From Erwinia persicina (GTDB lineage Bacteria; Pseudomonadota; Gammaproteobacteria; Enterobacterales; Enterobacteriaceae), in contig NZ_JACYMO010000003.1 in assembly GCF_014838825.1 (NCBI RefSeq), forward strand, positions 434,001-498,000: 64,000 bases of DNA, read 5' to 3'. A program made the translations under genes and the position numbers. Below the pieces are notes generated by a model that was not told the DNA's origin, did not search any database, and worked only from the letters and a program-made list of their open reading frames with translations. Shown piece after piece: positions 56,302 through 64,000 of the stretch. Each line of letters starts with the position of its first letter. Position 1 is the stretch's first letter.

Positions 56302-57093
56302 TCAGGAGGTAAGAAAATGCTGCAACATGCGGCTACCGAAATAGGCCATGGTCAGTAAGAAAGCGCCGCCGCAGTTAAACCACACCACGCGGCGACCGCG
56401 CCAGCCTTCATGGTAGTGGCCCCATAGCAGTACGATATAGAGGAACCACGCCAGAATAGAGAGTACGGCTTTGTCGATATTTTCCCGACTGAACAGGTCC
56501 TGCATGTAGAACAGGCCGGTACAGAGCACCAGCGTCAGCAGGACAACGCCTATCTGCGTGATATGGAACATTTTACGTTCAATGGTCATCAACGGAGGGA
56601 TGTCCGTGTTGAACGCCAGCTTCTTATTCTTCAGCAGCCAGTCAATCCACGCCAGCTGTAAGGCGTACAGCGCGGCAATAATCAGCGTGGCATAGGCAAA
56701 GAGTGCAAGGCCGATATGCACCATCATACCCGGCGTGGTTTCCAGGTGAGTGATAAAGGCGTTGGGCACGAACGTCGCAAATGCCAGATTGATCAGCGCA
56801 AAGCTGTAAACCACAGGCAGCAGGATCCAGCCACGGTTACGCGAGGCGACAATGGTCATAATGGCGCAAATCAGCAGGCTCACCAGCGAACCAATATTCA
56901 GCAGGCTCAGATTCTGCCCGCCGTCCGGCCCGAAAATACGCTGCTCCAGCGCTACCGCATGGCACACCAGGGCCACCACAGCTGACAGAACCGCCAGCCG
57001 ACGCCAGGTGCTGTTTTTCCGCAGCAGACTGGGAACGATAAGTGCAAGGCTGAATGAGTAGGCAAGTAGCGCCAGAATCGCAATGACAGACAT
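56302..57093 (-). CDS. ypjD: Inner membrane protein YpjD (CcsA-like)
   Basis: A 263-residue protein with eight hydrophobic helices, the E. coli YpjD length and pattern. The CcsA/cytochrome c assembly-type core contains TTPGMMVHIGLALFAYATLIIAALYALQLAWID and LLWGHYHEGWRGRRVVWFN, including the WGHYHEGWR histidines. It is often annotated CorE in relation to cobalt/magnesium phenotypes. Its biochemical role is unknown. ATG 57093 is chosen to match E. coli. It is divergent from ffh. Confidence 0.92.
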   Translation of the reverse strand: MSVIAILALLAYSFSLALIVPSLLRKNSTWRRLAVLSAVVALVCHAVALEQRIFGPDGGQNLSLLNIGSLVSLLICAIMTIVASRNRGWILLPVVYSFALINLAFATFVPNAFITHLETTPGMMVHIGLALFAYATLIIAALYALQLAWIDWLLKNKKLAFNTDIPPLMTIERKMFHITQIGVVLLTLVLCTGLFYMQDLFSRENIDKAVLSILAWFLYIVLLWGHYHEGWRGRRVVWFNCGGAFLLTMAYFGSRMLQHFLTS

Positions 57094-57258
57094 AGATTTC
57101 GTCAGGTACAGACCAGATAAGAAAAAAGTCAGTATAGCGCCAGCGGCTGCTGGCTCCAAACGATCTCATCGCATATGGCTGAGATCCCGCCATCTCTATG
57201 TTATAATCCGCGCCATTGTGTCGCTGAGGCGGCCTCTCATTACGTTGAGCGAGAGACG

Positions 57259-58620
57259 ATGTTTGATAATTTAACCGACAGACTGTCGCAGAGCCTGCGC
57301 AATATCAGCGGCCGCGGGCGTCTGACAGAAGACAATATTAAAGACACGCTGCGCGAAGTTCGCATGGCGTTGCTGGAAGCAGACGTTGCGCTGCCGGTCG
57401 TTCGTGACTTCATCGGGCGCGTTAAAGAGCGCGCTGTCGGTCATGAAGTGAACAAAAGCCTGACCCCGGGTCAGGAGTTCGTCAAGATCGTGAAAAACGA
57501 GCTGGTTGCCGCCATGGGGGAAGAGAACAACACTCTGAACCTGGCCGCTCAGCCGCCAGCCGTGGTGCTGATGGCCGGTTTGCAGGGTGCGGGTAAAACT
57601 ACCAGCGTCGGTAAACTGGGGAAATTCCTGCGTGAAAAGCACAAGAAAAAAGTGCTGGTGGTGTCCGCCGACGTTTATCGCCCGGCGGCGATTAAACAGC
57701 TGGAAACCCTGGCCGAACAGGTCGGTGTTGATTTTTGTCCATCAGATCTCAGCCAGAAACCGGTCGATATCGTTAAGAGCGCGCTGCAACAGGCGAAGCT
57801 GAAATTCTACGACGTACTGCTGGTGGATACCGCCGGCCGACTGCACGTTGATGAAGCGATGATGGACGAGATCAAACAGATCCACGCCGCGATTAATCCG
57901 GTAGAAACGCTGTTTGTCGTCGATGCCATGACGGGGCAGGATGCCGCTAATACGGCCAAAGCGTTTAACGAAGCGCTGCCGCTGACGGGTGTGGTCCTGA
58001 CCAAGGTCGATGGTGATGCCCGTGGTGGTGCGGCACTGTCGATTCGCCATATTACCGGTAAGCCGATTAAATTTATGGGTGTCGGTGAAAAGACCGAAGC
58101 CCTCGAACCGTTCTATCCGGACCGTATTGCCTCGCGTATCCTCGGCATGGGCGACATGCTGTCGCTGATCGAAGATATCGAAAGCAAGGTAGACCGTGCT
58201 CAGGCAGAAAAGCTGGCCAGCAAGCTGAAGAAGGGGGATGGCTTCGACCTGAACGACTTCCTCGACCAGCTGAAGCAGATGCGTAACATGGGTGGTATGG
58301 CCAGCCTGATGGGCAAACTGCCGGGCATGGGGCAACTGCCGGATAACGTTAAATCGCAGATGGATGACAAAGTGCTGGTGCGAATGGAAGCGATGATCAA
58401 CTCAATGACGCGTAAAGAGCGTGAAAAACCTGAGATTATCAAAGGCTCCCGTAAGCGCCGCATTGCCACAGGTTCAGGTATGCAGGTGCAGGACGTTAAC
58501 CGCTTATTGAAGCAGTTCGACGACATGCAGCGCATGATGAAGAAGATGAAGAAGGGCGGTATGGCGAAGATGATGCGCGGCATGAAAGGTATGATGCCGC
58601 CGGGCTTCCCTGGCCGTTAA
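57259..58620 (+). CDS. ffh: Signal recognition particle protein Ffh
   Basis: Ffh with 4.5S RNA delivers nascent inner-membrane proteins to FtsY. The N domain spans about 1-90. The GTPase domain has G1 GLQGAGKTTS (about 107-116), DTAGRL and TKVDGDARGG. The methionine-rich M domain ends MRGMKGMMPPGFPGR. It has 453 residues, equal to E. coli. ATG 57259 follows GAGCGAGAGACG. The upstream frame to 57175 has no conserved sequence. Confidence 0.98.
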   Translation: MFDNLTDRLSQSLRNISGRGRLTEDNIKDTLREVRMALLEADVALPVVRDFIGRVKERAVGHEVNKSLTPGQEFVKIVKNELVAAMGEENNTLNLAAQPPAVVLMAGLQGAGKTTSVGKLGKFLREKHKKKVLVVSADVYRPAAIKQLETLAEQVGVDFCPSDLSQKPVDIVKSALQQAKLKFYDVLLVDTAGRLHVDEAMMDEIKQIHAAINPVETLFVVDAMTGQDAANTAKAFNEALPLTGVVLTKVDGDARGGAALSIRHITGKPIKFMGVGEKTEALEPFYPDRIASRILGMGDMLSLIEDIESKVDRAQAEKLASKLKKGDGFDLNDFLDQLKQMRNMGGMASLMGKLPGMGQLPDNVKSQMDDKVLVRMEAMINSMTRKEREKPEIIKGSRKRRIATGSGMQVQDVNRLLKQFDDMQRMMKKMKKGGMAKMMRGMKGMMPPGFPGR

Positions 58621-58701
58621 GCCAGCCGGAAAATCACTCAGGCGAATTAGATTGCTTTTTGCGCCAAAATGAGTAAAATTTTCGGGCTTTTTATATTGCA
58701 T

Positions 58702-58730
58702 CCGGGCCCCGTTCCCTCAATGGGGCCCGG
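58702..58730 (+). promoter_or_regulatory. Hairpin in the rpsP leader
   Basis: CCGGGCCCC (58702-58710) pairs perfectly with GGGGCCCGG (58722-58730), followed by CTGTTTTA. This may end ffh transcripts or attenuate entry into rpsP-rimM-trmD-rplS. Confidence 0.6.
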
Positions 58731-58756
58731 CTGTTTTATTAACTAAAGAGGATGTT

Positions 58757-59005
58757 ATGGTAACAATTCGTTTGGCACGTCACGGCGCTAAAAAGCGTCC
58801 GTTTTATCAGGTAGTCGTAACCGACAGCCGTAATGCTCGCAACGGTCGCTTCATCGAGCGCGTTGGTTTCTTCAACCCGATCGCTTCAGGTCAGGCTGAA
58901 CCACTGCGTCTGGATCTGGACCGCATTGAGCACTGGGTTGGCCAGGGCGCTACTCTGTCTGATCGCGTTAACGCGCTGATCAAACAAGCTAAGAAAGCAG
59001 CTTAA
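58757..59005 (+). CDS. rpsP: 30S ribosomal protein S16
   Basis: S16 is a small assembly protein of the 30S subunit. The 82-residue sequence [20 protein letters not shown] and [11 protein letters not shown] is almost that of E. coli. AAAGAGG lies before the ATG. It is first in the rpsP-rimM-trmD-rplS operon. Confidence 0.99.
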   Translation: MVTIRLARHGAKKRPFYQVVVTDSRNARNGRFIERVGFFNPIASGQAEPLRLDLDRIEHWVGQGATLSDRVNALIKQAKKAA

Positions 59006-59023
59006 TCTGTCACGGTGGTCAAC

Positions 59024-59572
59024 ATGAGCAAGCAACTCACCTCGCAGCCTCCCGCTAACCCGTTAATTCTGGGGAAGATGGGCTCGGCTTACGGTATTCG
59101 TGGTTGGCTCAAAGTGTTTTCCTCCACCGAAGACGCCGAAAGCATTTTTGACTATCAGCCGTGGTTTATCCAGCGGGCGGGTCAATGGCAGCTTGTCGAG
59201 CTGGAAGGCTGGAAGCGCCACAATCAGGACATGATCATCAAAGTCAAAGGCATTGACGATCGTGATGCTGCGGGTCTGCTGACGAATTGCGAAATTGTCG
59301 TAGGCTCAGAGCAACTGCCGGAACTGGATAGCGGTGACTACTACTGGAAAGACCTTATGGGCTGCCAGGTGGTAACCACTGAAGGGTACGAACTGGGTAA
59401 AGTCATCGATATGATGGAAACCGGTTCGAACGACGTTCTCGTCGTGAAGGCAAACCTGAAGGATGCATTTGGTGCGCAGGAGCGGCTAATTCCGTTCCTC
59501 GATGAACAGGTTATCAAGAATGTCGATCTCACTACTCGTACCATTAAAGTAGATTGGGATCCTGGTTTTTGA
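59024..59572 (+). CDS. rimM: 16S rRNA processing protein RimM
   Basis: RimM helps mature the 30S head by binding S19. The N-terminal barrel has [20 protein letters not shown] (about 15-34), and the PRC-type C-terminal barrel has [17 protein letters not shown] 59024 gives 182 residues (as in E. coli) and the conserved MSKQLT start. A start nine bases upstream is possible. It lies 18 bases after rpsP. Confidence 0.97.
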   Translation: MSKQLTSQPPANPLILGKMGSAYGIRGWLKVFSSTEDAESIFDYQPWFIQRAGQWQLVELEGWKRHNQDMIIKVKGIDDRDAAGLLTNCEIVVGSEQLPELDSGDYYWKDLMGCQVVTTEGYELGKVIDMMETGSNDVLVVKANLKDAFGAQERLIPFLDEQVIKNVDLTTRTIKVDWDPGF

Positions 59573-59607
59573 GCTCCGAACAAAACGGTAATACTCCGGC
59601 GCAAAGT

Positions 59608-60360
59608 ATGTGGATTGGCGTAATCAGCCTGTTTCCTGAAATGTTTCGCGCAATTACCGAATACGGAGTAACTGGTCGGGCAGTAAAAAATGGCCTGCTC
59701 AACATTCAGAGTTGGAGTCCTCGTGACTTCGCTCATGACCGGCACCGTACCGTGGATGAACGTCCTTACGGCGGCGGACCGGGAATGTTAATGATGGTAC
59801 AACCCTTACGGGATGCCATCCACGCAGCAAAAGCGGCGGCAGGAGAAGGGGCCAGGGTGATTTATCTGTCACCTCAGGGGCGCAAACTCGATCAAGATGG
59901 GGTTTGTGAGCTGGCGACCCACCAGAAGTTAATTCTGGTCTGTGGTCGCTATGAAGGGATTGATGAGCGTGTAATCAAAACCGAAATCGATGAAGAATGG
60001 TCGATTGGGGATTACGTACTCAGCGGTGGCGAGTTGCCAGCGATGACGCTGATTGACTCAGTATCCCGGTTTATTCCGGGGGTGCTGGGAAAACAGGCGT
60101 CAGCCGAAGAAGATTCGTTTTCTGACGGTTTGCTGGATTGCCCCCACTACACCCGCCCTGAAGTGTTAGAAGGGATGGAAGTACCGCCAGTTTTACTGTC
60201 GGGTAACCATGCTGATATTCGCCGGTGGCGCCTGAAACAGTCGCTGGGCCGTACCTGGCTTAGAAGACCTGAACTTCTGGAAAACCTGGCTCTGACTGAA
60301 GAGCAAGCAAAGTTGCTGGCTGAGTTCCAACGGGAACACACCCAGGCAACAAAACGATGA
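59608..60360 (+). CDS. trmD: tRNA (guanine-N1)-methyltransferase
   Basis: TrmD makes m1G37 in tRNAs reading CNN and some other codons, preventing +1 frameshifts. It is a SPOUT (knotted) dimer. Motifs are [13 protein letters not shown] at the N-terminus, [24 protein letters not shown] and [11 protein letters not shown] (the SAM-binding knot). It has 250 residues (E. coli 255). The ATG at 59608 is conserved. The frame extends upstream into the rimM end. Confidence 0.98.
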   Translation: MWIGVISLFPEMFRAITEYGVTGRAVKNGLLNIQSWSPRDFAHDRHRTVDERPYGGGPGMLMMVQPLRDAIHAAKAAAGEGARVIYLSPQGRKLDQDGVCELATHQKLILVCGRYEGIDERVIKTEIDEEWSIGDYVLSGGELPAMTLIDSVSRFIPGVLGKQASAEEDSFSDGLLDCPHYTRPEVLEGMEVPPVLLSGNHADIRRWRLKQSLGRTWLRRPELLENLALTEEQAKLLAEFQREHTQATKR

Positions 60361-60386
60361 TACGGTTGAACGGGCATAGCGCTTAG

Positions 60387-60779
<393 letters not shown>

Positions 60780-60807
60780 GCGACATCTGATAGTTAATAG
60801 CAATAAA

Positions 60808-60837
60808 GGGGCTGACCAGCAGGTCGGCCCCTTTTTT
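60808..60837 (+). terminator. Intrinsic terminator of the rpsP-rplS operon
   Basis: GGGGCTGACC (60808-60817) and GGTCGGCCCC (60822-60831) pair with one G-T wobble around AGCA. Six T residues follow. Confidence 0.9.
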
Positions 60838-60994
60838 ATCGTCTTTTGCCGACAGCGTAACGGAATGACACTTTCTGCCTCCTGCCTGCCGCTAAAAAAA
60901 ATTAAAAGCCGTTTGCCGCTGATTTTTAAGCTGATCTAAAACAAAATCCGCGTATGTTTGAGTGATCCCTCCCTTGCCAGGAATTCTTTTTGCT

Positions 60995-61927
60995 ATGCGT
61001 TCTTCGCCCAGCCCTTCCACCGGCGTGTCGATGAAAATTGCCGGTGCCCTGACCTCAACGCTGATGATGGCCTGTGTCAAAGGACTTGATGGCGGTATTC
61101 CAGTCGGAGAAGTCATCTTCTTTCGTTCCTCCGTGGCGCTTATCCCGCTGTTTATCTGGCTGTGGTGCCAGGGGAATATTCTGGATGGTATCCGGACGCG
61201 TAACGTAAAAGGACATTTTATACGCGGGCTGGCAGGGACGGGCGGGCTGTATTTTAGCTATCTGGCCCTGATCTATATCTCCCTGACCGATGTCACGGCG
61301 ATCAACTATGCGGCTCCGCTGTTTACGGTAATTATGGCGGCGATTTTTCTGCGGGAGAAAGTGAAGTATCACCGCTGGGTAGCAGTGATCGCCGGGTTTG
61401 CCGGGATTCTGGTGATGCTGTCCGGCCAGCTGTTCTTTTCTTCTGGAGGGGCTTTCACCACGGTAAGCTGGCTGTCGACGCTGGGCATGGTGCTGGCCCT
61501 GATGGCGGCAGTCTGCATTGCCACAGCCTCCATCCAGATACGCTATCTCAACGGTATTGAAAAGCCGGGGGCTATTGCATTCTGGTTTGCTATCACCACC
61601 ACGCTAACCTCGCTGCTTACACTGTGGTTCGGCTGGTCAGTACCCAGTGGCAGGCAGCTGCTGTTACTTCTGGGCTGTGGTCTGTTAGGCGGGATCACCC
61701 AGATTTTACTCACTCTGAGTCTGAAATACGCAGATGCCTCCCTGCTGGCACCGTTTGACTACAGTACGCTGCTGTGGTCGGTGTTTATCGGTTATCTGTT
61801 CTGGGATACGCTCCCGGAGTCTGCCACCATTGTAGGCGCAGGTCTGGTGGTTACCGGCGGCGTCATCTCAATGTATTTTGAACGGCGTCAACGTCGGGCG
61901 ATCACGCCGTTGAATGTCAGCGGCTAA
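60995..61927 (+). CDS. DMT-superfamily (EamA) transporter
   Basis: A 310-residue inner-membrane protein with ten hydrophobic helices in two EamA halves (about 10-145 and 155-295). Landmarks are GEVIFFRSSVALIPLFIWL, SLTDVTAINYAAPLFTVIMAAIFLREKV and DASLLAPFDYSTLLWSVFIGYLFWDTLP, resembling the RhaT/YdcZ-like S-adenosylmethionine or metabolite exporters annotated generically as EamA. The substrate is unknown. ATG 60995 has AGGAA upstream. GTG 60962 and ATG 61031 are alternatives. It is not part of the ribosomal operon. Confidence 0.8.
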   Translation: MRSSPSPSTGVSMKIAGALTSTLMMACVKGLDGGIPVGEVIFFRSSVALIPLFIWLWCQGNILDGIRTRNVKGHFIRGLAGTGGLYFSYLALIYISLTDVTAINYAAPLFTVIMAAIFLREKVKYHRWVAVIAGFAGILVMLSGQLFFSSGGAFTTVSWLSTLGMVLALMAAVCIATASIQIRYLNGIEKPGAIAFWFAITTTLTSLLTLWFGWSVPSGRQLLLLLGCGLLGGITQILLTLSLKYADASLLAPFDYSTLLWSVFIGYLFWDTLPESATIVGAGLVVTGGVISMYFERRQRRAITPLNVSG

Positions 61928-61954
61928 CGACGTATATCCATAGCGATAACCCAG

Positions 61955-61979
61955 GGCTGGCCATGAGGTCGGCCTTTTT
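61955..61979 (+). terminator. Intrinsic terminator after the DMT transporter
   Basis: GGCTGGCC (61955-61962) and GGTCGGCC (61967-61974) pair with two G-T wobbles around ATGA. TTTTTAGTTTTTTT follows. Confidence 0.75.
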
Positions 61980-62094
61980 AGTTTTTTTCAACATGATGAC
62001 GAATGTTTCACAGAATGTTAGGATATTTCTTAACTTAAGAGAGGAATAACCCGGATGACAGGGCCAGAGTGAGGGCCGGGGCTGCAGAGGTTTC

Positions 62095-62640
62095 ATGGCG
62101 AAAAGATATGTACTGCTACTGTCGATCCTGCTGGGTGTCATCAGTTTACCGTTAAGAAGTGAAATGTCGTCTGTAAAGCCAGAGGGGGCTTCAGCGTCTG
62201 ACGTGCGCCAGACGGTAGCCGGTATGATCAGTTATACCCGCTGGCCTCATCTGAACGGCTTACCCCGGTTATGTGTTTTCCGGTCCGCTCACTATGCTTC
62301 AGTGCTGATCAGCGCCTCTGTCCAGCATCCCCCCGCTGTGTGGAATGCCGTTCAGGTCGATGATGTGCAGCAGGCGCTGACCTCGCAGTGTGATGTCCTC
62401 TATTTTGGTCGTGAATCCTCACATCAGCAGGTTGAACTGATTAACAGCTATCAGCCACGGCCCCTGCTGACCATTGCCGAACAAACCCCTGATTGTGCAG
62501 TCGGTAGTGCATTCTGCCTCAAGTTTATTAACCACCGCGTCAGTTTCTCGGTCAATCTCGACTCACTGGGTCGAAGCGGCGTTCGGGTGCATCCCGATGT
62601 ATTAATGCTGGCCTCTTCAGGGAGTGAAAGACATGGATAA
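62095..62640 (+). CDS. yfiR: Periplasmic repressor of the diguanylate cyclase DgcN
   Basis: YfiR is a periplasmic protein that binds and inhibits DgcN (YfiN). It releases it under redox or envelope stress. A signal peptide covers about 1-22. The mature part has the conserved cysteines in RLCVF, SQCDVLYFG and DCAVGSAFCLKF that form regulatory disulfides in the family, and RVSFSVNLDSLGRSGVRVHPDVLMLA near the end. It has 181 residues (E. coli 172). It overlaps dgcN by eight bases. Confidence 0.92.
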   Translation: MAKRYVLLLSILLGVISLPLRSEMSSVKPEGASASDVRQTVAGMISYTRWPHLNGLPRLCVFRSAHYASVLISASVQHPPAVWNAVQVDDVQQALTSQCDVLYFGRESSHQQVELINSYQPRPLLTIAEQTPDCAVGSAFCLKFINHRVSFSVNLDSLGRSGVRVHPDVLMLASSGSERHG

Positions 62641-63862
62641 ATTTTCAGCAGAGAAGAGCAGGCCCAGCTTTCGTAAAATGCTGGCACGTATCAGCGTGAT
62701 CAGCGCGGTGACGACAATGATCGTCGCCTGGCTGTTTATCTCTGCCACCTCAATGCTATCGTTTCGCCAGTACGCCGACAAGAACCTGCAGCTGCTGGCC
62801 TACACCGTCAGCCACAGTCTGGAAGCCGCAGTCGTCTTTGGTGATGGCAACGCGGCAATGGAAACGCTGGTGGAGCTGGGTAAGCAGGGGCAGTTTTCTT
62901 CGGCTATTGTGGCAGACAGTAAAGGTAAGGTACTGGCGCACTGGGGACAGGATAATGAGCACTCGCTGCGTGCCGATCCGCTGGCCCGGCTGGTTTCTGG
63001 CTGGTTGTTCCCGAAACCCGTTCAGCAACCGATCCTGCACAACGGGGCGCAAATCGGCACTATCACGCTGACCGGAGAAGACGCCACCGTGACCGATTTT
63101 GTTTATCGTTCCTTAAGCGTACTGACCCTCTGCCTGCTGCTCGCCTCGGTAGTGGCATTTCTGCTGACCCGTCATCTGTTCAGCGGCCTTATCGCCGCCT
63201 TAAGAAACATGACAGGCGTGGTGCATGACATTCGTGCGACGCGTAATTTCTCGCAACGGGTTCCCCCGTCCAAAATCGATGAGCTGCACGTTTTCGGTGA
63301 GGACTTTAACAGCCTGTTGAATGAGATTGAGAAATGGCAGCGGCGTGAGAAAAAAGAGCGCGATTCACTGCTGAAGCGTGCGTTACACGACCCCCTTACC
63401 GGATTGGCAAATCGCTCAGCCTTCCGCAGCGCGCTGGACAGCGTGCTCAGTGACAGTGAGCGCAAGACGCATACCGCACTGTTGTTTATGGATGGCGATA
63501 ATTTCAAAGATATCAACGACACCTGGGGACACGCTGCCGGGGATGAAGTGTTGATGGCGATAGCCGGGCGACTGCTTGAGTGCGCGGCTAACACCTATCT
63601 GGTATGCCGCTTTGGCGGAGATGAGTTTGCCATGATCCTCGATGAGGTGAATCACCATGAGGATATCGAGAGGGTAATCGATACCATCACTATGCGGATG
63701 GCCGAGCCGATCGTTCTTAACTCCGGTGAGTCTGTCGTCATGACGTTAAGTATTGGTTACGCAGTGGCCAGTCAGGCGGCAACGGCAGAAGGCATTATGG
63801 AAGCGGCCGATCGCAGTATGTATCTGGAGAAACAGCAGCACCATCAGCGTGCGGCTGGCTAA
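62633..63862 (+). CDS. dgcN: Diguanylate cyclase DgcN
   Basis: DgcN (YfiN) synthesises cyclic-di-GMP and relocates to the septum under envelope stress. From ATG 62633 it has 409 residues. There is a transmembrane helix at about 25-46, a periplasmic CHASE8-type domain, a second helix at about 153-175, a HAMP linker and a GGDEF domain. The active site RFGGDEFAMIL is intact, with LLFMDGDNFKDINDTWGHAAGDE before it. I see no RxxD inhibitory site at the usual five residues upstream. GGAG precedes the ATG. GTG 62624 is an alternative start. Confidence 0.94.
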   Translation: MDKFSAEKSRPSFRKMLARISVISAVTTMIVAWLFISATSMLSFRQYADKNLQLLAYTVSHSLEAAVVFGDGNAAMETLVELGKQGQFSSAIVADSKGKVLAHWGQDNEHSLRADPLARLVSGWLFPKPVQQPILHNGAQIGTITLTGEDATVTDFVYRSLSVLTLCLLLASVVAFLLTRHLFSGLIAALRNMTGVVHDIRATRNFSQRVPPSKIDELHVFGEDFNSLLNEIEKWQRREKKERDSLLKRALHDPLTGLANRSAFRSALDSVLSDSERKTHTALLFMDGDNFKDINDTWGHAAGDEVLMAIAGRLLECAANTYLVCRFGGDEFAMILDEVNHHEDIERVIDTITMRMAEPIVLNSGESVVMTLSIGYAVASQAATAEGIMEAADRSMYLEKQQHHQRAAG

Positions 63863-63882
63863 TAAGAATCAGGAGAAAGACG

Positions 63883-64000
63883 ATGAAGATATTACGCGTG
63901 ATGGCTGGCGTGCTGTTGGCTCTGGTGCTGGCGGGGTGCCAGACTGCGCCGCAGGGTAAATTTACGGCAGAACAGATCAGCGCTATGCGCGCCCAGGGCT
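63883..64000 (+). CDS. yfiB: Outer membrane lipoprotein YfiB (5' end only)
   Basis: Only the first 39 codons lie in the window. The lipobox LAGC ends at Cys19, followed by QTAPQGKFTAEQISAM, matching YfiB. In the family the C-terminal OmpA-like domain binds peptidoglycan, and the lipoprotein sequesters YfiR to activate DgcN. AGGAG precedes the ATG. It is the third gene of yfiRNB. Confidence 0.9.
   Translation, partial: MKILRVMAGVLLALVLAGCQTAPQGKFTAEQISAMRAQG

Overview
The window is a chromosomal segment of a gammaproteobacterium of the order Enterobacterales, most likely Erwiniaceae (Erwinia/Pantoea). The evidence is the gene order cysNC-ygbE-ftsB-ispDF-truD / surE-pcm-nlpD-rpoS, mutS, mltB, pncC-recA-recX-alaS-csrA-serV-argVYZQ-yqaBA-gshA-micA-luxS, and ypjD/ffh-rpsP-rimM-trmD-rplS followed by yfiRNB. 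This is the Escherichia coli backbone with protein lengths within a few residues of E. coli. The family-level placement is inference from memory of these gene orders, not from a search.

Layout. 1-4.1 kb: sulfate activation, divisome and isoprenoid genes, and truD. 4.2-12.3 kb: a tightly overlapping eight-gene operon (KASIII-like condensing enzyme, OleD-like reductase, metallo-beta-lactamase-fold hydrolase, adenylate-forming enzyme, PAP2/AUR1-like membrane phosphatase, di-iron fatty-acid hydroxylase, two paralogous desaturases). It sits between truD and surE, which adjoin in E. coli. It reads as a complete pathway for an unknown membrane lipid or long-chain lipid product and is the best candidate for an undescribed system. 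12.4-16.2 kb: surE-pcm-nlpD-rpoS. 16.2-25.5 kb: anaerobic nitrate respiration (narL divergent from narK-narGHJI, with an FNR box between). 25.5-28.0 kb: mutS.

28.0-37.5 kb is an AT-richer accessory patch. It holds a truncated CvaA-like secretion protein, a long degenerate stretch, a MarT/FidL-type membrane regulator pair, and a type I secretion operon (LuxR/RcsA-type regulator, TolC, HlyD and C39-peptidase ABC transporter). It also holds a degraded PapD-type fimbrial chaperone. The regulator and the chaperone both carry apparent one-base homopolymer deletions. I found no convincing double-glycine substrate for the exporter.

37.5-64 kb returns to core genome: a DUF2339/DUF3999 envelope pair, an RcnB-like protein, mltB, tam, the recA SOS region with a LexA box, alaS, csrA, one tRNA-Ser and four identical tRNA-Arg genes, gshA with a TTG start, the sigma-E-driven sRNA MicA, luxS, corB, ypjD, the SRP/ribosomal operon, a DMT transporter, and the YfiRNB cyclic-di-GMP signalling operon, which the window edge cuts inside yfiB.
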